Shown here: piece after piece, positions 1-5,843 of the stretch
How positions within the stretch are numbered: position 1 is the first letter of the stretch
Layout: each line of letters starts with the position of its first letter
DNA from: CAZQYC01 sp043746555
Lineage (GTDB): Bacteria > Pseudomonadota > Gammaproteobacteria > Steroidobacterales > Steroidobacteraceae
Length of the DNA stretch: 11,443 nucleotides
Direction: 5' to 3'
NCBI GenBank assembly: GCA_043746555.1
Contig: JAYTQU010000058.1
Coordinates: forward strand, 1 to 11,443
Position numbers and translations under genes: made by a program
The notes under the pieces: generated by a model
Seen by the model: only the letters and a program-made list of their open reading frames with translations
Told to the model about the DNA's origin: nothing
Database searches by the model: none

Positions 1-711
1 AATCGTGACCACCCCCGGCGTCTGATAGATTTGGTAGTAGCTGTTATACATCGTCGGCAACATCGGCGGTCCCGATGTGGAACCAAACCCAATCAAACAA
101 CGTTCTCCCAAACCCCTTTGTTCCGGTCCATCCGCGCGAGCGGTGATACCGGACTCCGGACCTTCGCCAGTCGACCCTTCAGTTTCGCCGCGCTCAGGAA
201 ATCCCGCGGGACCGGTAAACGCTTCGCCCAGAGAACCGCTAGCGCGAACGAATCTGGCGGCAAGTCCCGGGAACTGTCGTTGTATGCGTGCTTGAGCTTG
301 CGGAGTCAACGGCGGAATGCGGCCGTTGGGAGGATCGATGATCATCGACGTTCTTTTTTCGCCGTTGATGACCGCGACGCTCATCCCGCGATCGGTCCAG
401 AATTGATTGTAATTGCCGACCGGCGGCAAAGCGCCCGCCGCAATTTTCGCGTTCGGGTCGGTTGGCAAAGAGTCGTTCGCGACTCGCGCACGCGCGGTGC
501 CTTCGATCTTCGCGGCTTCCGCATCGGTGTACACACGGCGATTGCCGAGCTTTGGCGATCGTTCGAGCGGAGTAGCCGTTGAGTTCGTCCACACGCCCTG
601 AAGATCGGGCGTGCCATCGGGCAGACGCGGAACTCGATACTCGCCCGACATCGCGTTCATGGAGCTCATTGCGACTGCAATACCGACGCAGCATAAAAAC
701 GAGTACTTCAT
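1..711 (-). CDS. Exported protein of unknown function, C-terminus beyond window
   Basis: The reverse strand is open from an ATG at 711 to the window edge, giving 237 codons with no stop, so the 3' end lies outside. AGG in AGGTGCGTT just upstream is a plausible ribosome binding site. The N-terminus MKYSFLCCVGIAVAMSSMNA resembles a Sec signal peptide, followed by YRVPRLPDGTPDLQGVW. Further on come 'MIIDPPNGRIPPLT' and, near the edge, 'GERCLIGFG...MLPTMYNSYYQIYQTPGVV'. The same landmarks in the same order occur in the protein at 9983-10948 (LPDG..IQGMW, VVVDPQDGRIPFT, ERCIASDG), so the two are homologues. I know this family only as conserved exported proteins without assigned function, frequent in Acidobacteriota and Steroidobacter-like bacteria. 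The gene is transcribed away from the MITE-bearing spacer. Coding status is secure, function unknown. Confidence 0.85.
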   Translation of the reverse strand, partial: MKYSFLCCVGIAVAMSSMNAMSGEYRVPRLPDGTPDLQGVWTNSTATPLERSPKLGNRRVYTDAEAAKIEGTARARVANDSLPTDPNAKIAAGALPPVGNYNQFWTDRGMSVAVINGEKRTSMIIDPPNGRIPPLTPQAQARIQRQFPGLAARFVRASGSLGEAFTGPAGFPERGETEGSTGEGPESGITARADGPEQRGLGERCLIGFGSTSGPPMLPTMYNSYYQIYQTPGVVTI

Positions 712-961
712 AACGCACCTTGTGTAGTTTGCGAATTCAAATCAATGACGGCCGGGCCCAAAAAGCTCGGAGAAAAATATACGCCTATTTGCAGGCATGT
801 TATCGAGCCATAACGTGTTTATGTGTGCAGAAATTTCAAGCGGGATCGTTCCATCAACGCCTTCAACGCGGCAATAAGAATTGAAAGCTCATTGAATGCT
901 GTCGCGTGCATCGGGTGATCGAGTAATCGCTCAAAGTCCGCCGTGAAATATTGCCTGCTAA

Positions 962-1105
962 TTCTACTTTGTCAGGTTGCGCTGAAGCGCGCGGTGCCGC
1001 GTTGCAACGGCCTGAAAAATACTCACGTACTGCCGTGTGCGCTGCGCTTTTTCAGGCCGTTGCGCCTTGCCCCGCATCGCTTGATCCCAACCTGACGAAG
1101 TAGAA
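962..1105. mobile_element. MITE-like palindromic element with CTAA target duplication
   Basis: The ends are near-perfect terminal inverted repeats: TTCTACTTTGTCAGGTTG at 962-979, and the same word with one change (T to C) on the opposite strand at 1088-1105, matching 17 of 18. CTAA directly flanks both ends (958-961 and 1106-1109), as expected of a 4-bp target-site duplication. Inside is a second, perfect 16-bp inverted repeat, GCAACGGCCTGAAAAA at 1004-1019 and its complement at 1048-1063, with a small CACG/CGTG stem (1024-1027, 1034-1037) at the apex. The element is too short to encode a transposase. A non-autonomous miniature transposable element is the simplest reading. CTAA fits the YTAR target pattern known for some IS5-family elements, but I cannot name the parent family. 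Transcribed, it would fold into one long hairpin. Confidence 0.72.
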
Positions 1106-1266
1106 CTAATGCTCAACGCACAATTTGCGGACCGCAAGACTCCACTTCCCGAACATCGATCACGCTGTGTTTTGTACAGAATCTTCTCGATCTTTCTAAC
1201 GGTCGTAATCTTGCAATCAAACTGAATTGCGGATTGGTGAACTTGTTGGCGAACATGGGGCATCCA

Positions 1267-1296
1267 AGTCCCACTGTCGTCAGTCCCACTGTCGTC
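1267..1296. repeat. 15-bp perfect tandem duplication
   Basis: AGTCCCACTGTCGTC occurs twice head to tail (1267-1281 and 1282-1296) just downstream of the stop of the charged-tail gene. It could be a slippage product; no function is apparent. Confidence 0.8.
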
Positions 1297-1323
1297 ATTC
1301 TCAGTGTTGCCGCCCTCTAAGCA

Positions 1324-1863
1324 TCAACCGCGGTCGTGCTCGCTGTGATCTCTGTCGTCGCGATGATCATCTTTACGATCGTCACGATGATCATTGCGAT
1401 GATCATTGCGATTTCCGTGTTCTTGATCGTGCTGCTCGTCACGACGATCATCCCGTCGTTCTTCGCGGCGCTCATCCTTGCGATATTCCTCACGGCGCTC
1501 TTTGGCGCGATTATCTCGGTGTTCTTCACGGTAACGCGGTGCGTACTGATTTCGATACCAGTCGTCTTTGACAAAGTAGACTGGACGGCCACACGCGTCA
1601 TACCTTGCACAGTATCGCTGCCAATTTTTCGCATGCCCTGGTGGAACGCGAAGATAGATGGGTTCCATCTCCTCCTCTACATGCCGCCCTCGTTCGATAA
1701 TGACCGGGCGCGCATAGATAACGGGCGGCGGTGCGACATTACCGAGTTCGATTCGGCCGAAGAAATCCGGGTGACCGATAGTGATCGAGACACCAACATC
1801 CGCCGCAAACGCCGGAGTGAGTGCGGCGGCGGAAATCGCGATTGCAAGTAGAAAACGCTTCAT
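1324..1863 (-). CDS. Exported protein with highly charged Asp/Arg/His/Glu tail
   Basis: This is a 179-residue protein starting at ATG 1863, preceded by GAGGA at about 8 nt. Residues 1-20 (MKRFLLAIAISAAALTPAFA) form a clear Sec signal peptide with an AFA cleavage site. The middle part, about 24-110, contains GVSITIGHPDFFGRIELG, PVIYARPVII, a 'YLRVPPGHAKNW' block, two cysteines (YCARYDACGRPVYF) and a KDDWYR motif. This core matches a family of small exported proteins that I associate with Burkholderiales and that has no established function. From about residue 112 the chain becomes almost purely charged (repeats such as RNDHRNDH and DDRKDDHRDD) and probably disordered; the His/Asp content could bind metal, which is inference. 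At DNA level the tail contains a 12-bp tandem repeat, GATGATCATTGC, at 1386-1409, consistent with growth by slippage. Confidence 0.88.
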   Translation of the reverse strand: MKRFLLAIAISAAALTPAFAADVGVSITIGHPDFFGRIELGNVAPPPVIYARPVIIERGRHVEEEMEPIYLRVPPGHAKNWQRYCARYDACGRPVYFVKDDWYRNQYAPRYREEHRDNRAKERREEYRKDERREERRDDRRDEQHDQEHGNRNDHRNDHRDDRKDDHRDDRDHSEHDRG

Positions 1864-2154
1864 GGCATGAATCCTCGTTTCGATAAATATTCACAACGCT
1901 CAGTGTTTAGCACACGATACGCCAGAATCCTCCCGGAATCCTCTTAGCATCGATCCTGACGACGCTATTAAAAGTATCGCGAATCTTGCCTTAGGTGACT
2001 CCGCGAAAAGAGTGACTTGCGGCACGAAATAGTGGACTTCCTTTCGCATTGGTTTCGAGATGCTCCGTGACTGCGGCGCGCACTAGCACCGCAATGTTGC
2101 CATCGATCTACGTGCAGATTGATGTATATCTTGGGAACACCAACTAGGCGCTGT
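1864..2154. other. Divergent intergenic region
   Basis: About 290 bp separate the charged-tail gene (-) from the quinohemoprotein gene (+), so promoters for both should lie here, though I could not fix a convincing -35/-10 pair. GAATCCTC is present at 1869-1876, 1925-1932 and 1936-1943; the first copy is the ribosome binding site region of the minus-strand gene, and the other two lie 11 bp apart. This may be chance. No gene is supported in this stretch. Confidence 0.4.
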
Positions 2155-4137
2155 ATGATTGCAAGAATGAACAAAAAGAAATTCACAAACCGCTCCGCTA
2201 TGAGCTCAGCCATAGTGGGTAGCGCGACGATCGCCCTGCTGGCTGTGCCACTCATCGCGTTGCCGCAAATTAACGACGTATCGCGCGCATCGGGCGAGTC
2301 GGTATTCAATGCACGTTGCAAGAACTGTCACGATCCCGCGATTGAACGCGCACCCGGAAGAACGGAGCTTGCGATTCGTTCATCCACAGATATTGTGAAG
2401 GCTTTAACGACCGGACTCATGGCGTCGATGGCGAAAGATTTATCTCCTGCGGAGATTCAATCCGTTGCGACTTTTCTAACTTCAGCTCCGCCAGTGGCGA
2501 GCAATGGTTCAAGCCCGCGTCGCGCCCCGCCGCCGCTCGTCGGTGTCGATCGCCTGTGCGCAAATCATCCCGCCATCAAAGCGAGCGATAGCGATTGGTC
2601 GAGTGTGGGCGTTGCTCCAATAGCGGATCGATTTCAACGTCGACCTGGACTTACCGCTTCCGATGTGCCGAAGTTGAAACTCAAGTGGTCGTTCACGATG
2701 CCGGGCGGCGGACAACCTACAGTGGTTGGCGATTGGTTGTTCGTGACGAATCGCAGCGGCAAATTCTACGCGCTCGAGGCCAAGACCGGCTGTGTACACT
2801 GGGCGATTGAAGATGCGAGTTCGCGAACGTCGCCGATGATCATTCGTTCGTCGATAAGCCCAAGCGGTTGGGCCACCTTCATCGGCGTGGGTGGCCGCAT
2901 CGTGCGCGCGTTCGATGCGCAAACCGGTAAAGGTATTTGGCAAAGCGCCGCACTCGACCCGCATACGTCGGCGTCGATCACCGGTTCTCCCATCGTCGTA
3001 GGCGAACAAATTTTTGTACCCTTGAGTTCGGGCGAAGAAGGCACGGCCACTCAACCGACGTATCCATGCTGCACGTTTCGCGGTTCGCTCGCAGCGCTCG
3101 ATCTGAAAACGGGTCGCATGCTTTGGCAAACGTACATGATTACCGAATCGCTACGTCCGACGCGTAAGAATAGCAATGGAACGCAATTGCAAGGTCCGGC
3201 CGGCGCCGCGATTTGGGCGTCGCCGAGCGTCGATCTAAAGCGTGGACTCGTTTATGTTGTCACCGGCGATAGCTACACCGACGCAGAAGCAAATCTCTCG
3301 GATGCGGTTGTTGCGATCGACATGAAGACCGGAAAAATTCGGTGGAGTCATCAGGCGACGGCCGGCGACAACTTCATCGTAGGCTGCGAAGTGGGTCGAG
3401 ATCCCACCAATTGTCCGATCGAACACGGACCCGATTACGATTTCGGATCGACGCCGATTCTCTTCACTTTGAAGAACGGGAAACAGGTACTCGTCGCGGG
3501 CCAGAAATCCGGACTCGTCTATGGCTTCAATCCCGACGACGGCCAACTTCTGTGGACGACTCACGTCGGCTCCGGTTCCGTGATCGGCGGTGTGGAATGG
3601 GGCATCGGCGCGAATGATAAATATGTGTTCGTTCCGAATTCGGATGCCGATAGATTGTTCGATGAAATTCGTCGCAAGCTCGGCAAACCGGTACAAATCG
3701 AAGACGATGCGCCTGCTAAGCCGGGACTCTCCGCGCTCGATCCGGCAACGGGTAAAATCATTTGGAACACATCCGCTCCCATCGCCCCTTGCAATTACTT
3801 CGGCGATCGCTCTCGCGACCGTCAACCCGGTGGATGCATTCGCGCGCAATCCGCTGCGCCCGCTGTTATCCCAGGAATTGTTTTCTCGGGAACACTCGAT
3901 GGATGGATGCGTGCTTACGATGCCAATACCGGCAAGATTGTTTGGAAGTACAGCACCACCGCGCAAACGTACGACACGGTCAACGAAGTGAAAGGACAAC
4001 CCGGCGGCGGCATCGACGGTATGGGCCCAACCATCGCACACGGCATGCTGTACACCATGTCCGGCTTCAACGGCGCCTCGCGAACCGGCGGCAACGGGAA
4101 TAATGTATTGCTGGCGTTTTCGGTGGATGGTCGGTGA
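2155..4137 (+). CDS. Quinohemoprotein alcohol dehydrogenase, polyvinyl-alcohol-dehydrogenase type
   Basis: Predicted periplasmic PQQ- and heme c-dependent dehydrogenase that oxidises an alcohol and passes electrons to the respiratory chain. I chose ATG 2155 (660 aa) because AGG lies 6 nt upstream; ATG 2167 is an alternative, and TTG 2119 lengthens the basic leader without benefit. Residues about 16-37 are a hydrophobic export signal. A cytochrome c domain follows, with heme motif CKNCH at 55-59 and a likely distal Met in the LMASM segment. The rest is a beta-propeller with repeated 'ALD..TGK..W' blades, adjacent cysteines 305-306 (YPCCTFRGS), typical of the vicinal disulfide of PQQ alcohol dehydrogenases, and GGGIDGMGPTIAHG near the end. 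Cytochrome first and propeller second is the order known for polyvinyl alcohol dehydrogenase, but the true substrate may be another secondary alcohol. Its final 47 bp are duplicated at 5730-5776. No PQQ synthesis genes are nearby. Confidence 0.9.
   Translation: MIARMNKKKFTNRSAMSSAIVGSATIALLAVPLIALPQINDVSRASGESVFNARCKNCHDPAIERAPGRTELAIRSSTDIVKALTTGLMASMAKDLSPAEIQSVATFLTSAPPVASNGSSPRRAPPPLVGVDRLCANHPAIKASDSDWSSVGVAPIADRFQRRPGLTASDVPKLKLKWSFTMPGGGQPTVVGDWLFVTNRSGKFYALEAKTGCVHWAIEDASSRTSPMIIRSSISPSGWATFIGVGGRIVRAFDAQTGKGIWQSAALDPHTSASITGSPIVVGEQIFVPLSSGEEGTATQPTYPCCTFRGSLAALDLKTGRMLWQTYMITESLRPTRKNSNGTQLQGPAGAAIWASPSVDLKRGLVYVVTGDSYTDAEANLSDAVVAIDMKTGKIRWSHQATAGDNFIVGCEVGRDPTNCPIEHGPDYDFGSTPILFTLKNGKQVLVAGQKSGLVYGFNPDDGQLLWTTHVGSGSVIGGVEWGIGANDKYVFVPNSDADRLFDEIRRKLGKPVQIEDDAPAKPGLSALDPATGKIIWNTSAPIAPCNYFGDRSRDRQPGGCIRAQSAAPAVIPGIVFSGTLDGWMRAYDANTGKIVWKYSTTAQTYDTVNEVKGQPGGGIDGMGPTIAHGMLYTMSGFNGASRTGGNGNNVLLAFSVDGR
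4091..4137 (+). repeat. 47-bp direct repeat, left copy (3' end of dehydrogenase gene)
   Basis: This stretch encodes the last residues NGNNVLLAFSVDGR and the TGA stop of the quinohemoprotein gene. It is identical base for base to 5730-5776. Outside these limits the two copies diverge, apart from scattered matches. Together the copies bracket the toxin-antitoxin pair. Confidence 0.95.
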
Positions 4138-4183
4138 TGATGAGCGCCGATGATGGGCAGTGAGCTTTAGCGTCGATATGACG

Positions 4184-4203
4184 TGGTGGCGCGAGCGCCA
4201 CTA
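4184..4203. terminator. GC-rich hairpin downstream of the dehydrogenase gene
   Basis: GTGGCG (4186-4191) pairs perfectly with CGCCAC (4196-4201) across a CGAG loop, and the stem can extend by a G-U and a T-A pair. It lies about 50 bp after the dehydrogenase stop and before the toxin promoter, a sensible place for a terminator, but no U-run follows, so intrinsic termination is uncertain. Confidence 0.35.
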
Positions 4204-4241
4204 ACAGATCGCTTCAATCAAGTCGGTTCGAGTATGAATCT

Positions 4242-4263
4242 GAATTGACTAATACGTCAATTC
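4242..4263. promoter_or_regulatory. Inverted repeat 1, candidate antitoxin operator
   Basis: GAATTGAC (4242-4249) and GTCAATTC (4256-4263) are perfect 8-bp inverted arms around a 6-bp centre. The site covers the proposed -35 box of the toxin-antitoxin promoter. AbiEi antitoxins of the streptococcal system are known to repress their own operon by binding inverted repeats in the promoter, so autoregulation here is a reasonable inference. Confidence 0.6.
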
Positions 4264-4274
4264 CAATTCATAAT
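4245..4274 (+). promoter_or_regulatory. Sigma70-like promoter of the toxin-antitoxin operon
   Basis: TTGACT (4245-4250) matches 5 of 6 consensus -35 bases, and CATAAT (4269-4274) matches 5 of 6 -10 bases, with an 18-bp spacer. Transcription would start near 4281, which is the A of the likely toxin ATG, implying a leaderless or nearly leaderless mRNA. This agrees with the lack of any Shine-Dalgarno sequence before that ATG. Confidence 0.6.
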
Positions 4275-4276
4275 TG
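4264..4276. promoter_or_regulatory. Inverted repeat 2, overlaps the -10 box
   Basis: CAATT (4264-4268) and AATTG (4272-4276) are inverted around CAT. The arms share the AATTG/CAATT core of the first inverted repeat, which this one directly abuts. It covers the proposed CATAAT -10 box, so the two repeats together would cover the whole promoter. Confidence 0.5.
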
Positions 4277-4280
4277 TAAT

Positions 4281-5054
4281 ATGTATTCGGGCCGAGAAAT
4301 ACGCGAGATCTTCCATTTCTGCTTTCTAGAGCGCTTGCTTAAGATCGCGGACGCAAATCTCTTTGTGCTTAAGGGCGGTGTGAATTTGCGGTTCTTCTTT
4401 CACAGCCCGAGATACTCCGAAGATATGGACCTGGATGTGGTTGCCGGAAGCGTGGCCACGCTCAAGAAGAACGGCTACAAGGTGCTGGACGATGCGGCGT
4501 TTCGCCGCACCTTGCGAACTTACGGCGTTGCCGATGTTGAAGTTAACGATCCCGACAAGGCGAAGCACACGCAGACGACACAGCGATTTCGCGTTCAGTT
4601 GGTTACCGCAGCCGGTGAGCGGTTTCCTAGTAAGGTCGAGTTTTCACGCCGCGCGACGGAAGCGGACGTATCAGGGACGGAGTCAGCGCAAATCGACTCG
4701 GAAGTAGCTCGGCAGTACCAGCGCTTAAGCTATCGTTGCCAACACTACACAGGTAACACCGCGGTCGTGCAGAAGCTGCTTGCCTTGGCGGGACGTGCGG
4801 TAACTCAGGCGCGCGACGTATTCGATCTTGAGATCCTGCAACGCGGAGGTTACGCGCAAAGTGTTCGGATCGCGAAGGAAGTCGGCGCGCAAAAATGTAA
4901 AGCCGCGCTGACGAATTTGGAATCACTCAACTTTGCCGACTTTTCCGGTCAAGTGCTGGAGTTTCTCGACGACGATGCGCGACGCGAATTCGGCAACAAA
5001 ACCGCCTGGACGGCGATGCAGGATCATGCGCGGCACTTGTTGCGCGCATCATGA
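4281..5054 (+). CDS. AbiEii/AbiGii-family nucleotidyltransferase toxin
   Basis: Predicted toxin of an AbiE-like (type IV-class) toxin-antitoxin module, 257 aa from ATG 4281. Known AbiEii-family toxins are nucleotidyltransferases that block growth, and the locus can act as phage defence by abortive infection. The nucleotidyltransferase signature is clear: K31-G32-G33, then R44-Y-S-E-D48-M-D50-L-D52. KVE at 117-119, K164, and the R177-DVFDL segment (177-182) agree with later conserved blocks of the family. The frame also opens at TTG 4245, but that codon lies inside the proposed -35 box and operator, so I prefer ATG 4281. Its stop overlaps the next start as ATGA, implying translational coupling. 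The toxin precedes its antitoxin, opposite to the abiEi-abiEii order of streptococci. The pair lies between 47-bp direct repeats, which suggests acquisition as a cassette. Confidence 0.88.
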   Translation: MYSGREIREIFHFCFLERLLKIADANLFVLKGGVNLRFFFHSPRYSEDMDLDVVAGSVATLKKNGYKVLDDAAFRRTLRTYGVADVEVNDPDKAKHTQTTQRFRVQLVTAAGERFPSKVEFSRRATEADVSGTESAQIDSEVARQYQRLSYRCQHYTGNTAVVQKLLALAGRAVTQARDVFDLEILQRGGYAQSVRIAKEVGAQKCKAALTNLESLNFADFSGQVLEFLDDDARREFGNKTAWTAMQDHARHLLRAS

Positions 5055-5671
5055 AGCTCGATCTATTTCAATCATCGGAGTTAGTCGTGTTTACCACACG
5101 CGACTTCGCTCGGCTCGCGAATGTTTCAATTGCCGCGGCCTCCAAACGGCTGGCGCGAATGCGGCAGAAGAATCGCTCGCTGGTGCAGCTCACCCGTGGC
5201 ATATGGGCAAACACGAGACACCCACAATTCAACAGCATGGCGTGTGTGCCTGTATTGCTCGGTAGCGAACAAGGTTATATTTCTTTTTTAAGCGCTCTGC
5301 ATATTCACGGCGCGATCTCCCAAATTCCCGCCGTCGTTCAAGTCGCGACAACCGGTCATACCCGAAAAGTCCGCACGCCGGTGGGAGGCTTCGACTTTTT
5401 GCAGTTGAAATCGGATATGTTCGCGCAAGGCATCGAATGGAGCGACTCACCTCAACCGTATCGCATCGCAACGGTGGAGAAAGCCCTGCTCGACGTCTTC
5501 TATATTTCAACGCGCAAGAATCGTCGCTTCGCCAAATTGCCGGAATTGAATCTGGAAGAGACAAGCTTCAATTTCCGTCGCTACAAGTCGTTACTGAAAC
5601 ACCTGAAATTGCCGCCGCAGATATTTTCGGCGATGCAAACTAAAGCGAGTGCCATCGTTGAGTCGCGTTAA
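5051..5671 (+). CDS. AbiEi-family antitoxin / transcriptional repressor
   Basis: This 206-aa protein starts at an ATG that overlaps the toxin stop by 4 bp (ATGA). Residues about 12-52 form a winged-helix-like DNA-binding segment (VFTTRDFARLANVSIAAASKRLARM, then 'LVQLTRGIWA'), the usual AbiEi N-terminus. The remainder has the pattern of the AbiEi C-terminal domain: YISFLSALHIHG, a beta-rich stretch ending in GGFDFLQLKSDMF, and 'YRIATVEKALLDVFYIS'. Known AbiEi antitoxins neutralise the toxin without a stable complex and repress the operon. By that model this protein would bind the inverted repeats at 4242-4276. No end truncation is visible. After its TAA the sequence runs about 58 bp to the second 47-bp repeat. 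Confidence 0.85.
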   Translation: MKLDLFQSSELVVFTTRDFARLANVSIAAASKRLARMRQKNRSLVQLTRGIWANTRHPQFNSMACVPVLLGSEQGYISFLSALHIHGAISQIPAVVQVATTGHTRKVRTPVGGFDFLQLKSDMFAQGIEWSDSPQPYRIATVEKALLDVFYISTRKNRRFAKLPELNLEETSFNFRRYKSLLKHLKLPPQIFSAMQTKASAIVESR

Positions 5672-5729
5672 CATTTCTACTGGTGGCATCCGTTGCAATA
5701 ATGTCGAGTCGTCGGACAACACAGCAGCA

Positions 5730-5776
5730 GCAACGGGAATAATGTATTGCTGGCGTTTTCGGTGGATGGTCGGTGA
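5730..5776 (+). repeat. 47-bp direct repeat, right copy (orphan gene end)
   Basis: Exact copy of 4091-4137. In the matching frame it still reads NGNNVLLAFSVDGR followed by TGA, but upstream only a few unrelated codons precede an in-frame TAA at 5699-5701, so this is not a gene remnant of any length. It marks the right edge of the toxin-antitoxin cassette and may carry the original downstream flank of the dehydrogenase gene. Confidence 0.95.
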
Positions 5777-5843
5777 GTCACGGAGCCGATTCGGCGCGTT
5801 AACGTAATCGCAATGGAACGGCCATAAAAAGAAGAAACCCGTC

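Larger units (their letters stand above)
712..1323. other. Gene-free spacer of about 610 bp
   Basis: No convincing coding sequence is present: the short open frames here (for example 964-1263 on the minus strand) run through a palindromic element and have no homologous-looking motifs or ribosome binding site. The spacer holds the putative promoter of the gene ending at 1 (not resolved), the MITE-like palindrome at 962-1105, and a 15-bp tandem duplication at 1267-1296. I saw no tRNA-like cloverleaf or CRISPR repeat. Confidence 0.6.

Noticed and set aside
239..718. 159-aa minus-strand open frame
   Set aside because: It overlaps the real gene on the same strand in another frame and is Arg/Ser-rich with no motif. 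The frame from ATG 711 has a signal peptide and family motifs.
964..1263. 99-aa minus-strand open frame
   Set aside because: Runs through the palindromic element, with no ribosome binding site or recognisable motif. An artefact of the repeat.
3235..4041. 268-aa minus-strand open frame
   Set aside because: Antisense shadow of the quinohemoprotein gene, whose domain motifs are continuous across it.
4245..4280. TTG start for the toxin, 12 residues longer
   Set aside because: The codon is part of the -35 box and operator and has no Shine-Dalgarno. The family-like N-terminus begins at ATG 4281.
5721..5731. CAGCAGCAGC microsatellite next to the repeat
   Set aside because: Only about three units; expected by chance.
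5699..5776. Right 47-bp repeat as the remnant of a second dehydrogenase gene
   Set aside because: In frame, only about 24 codons precede the stop and the upstream ones show no dehydrogenase similarity, so a decayed paralogue is not supported.
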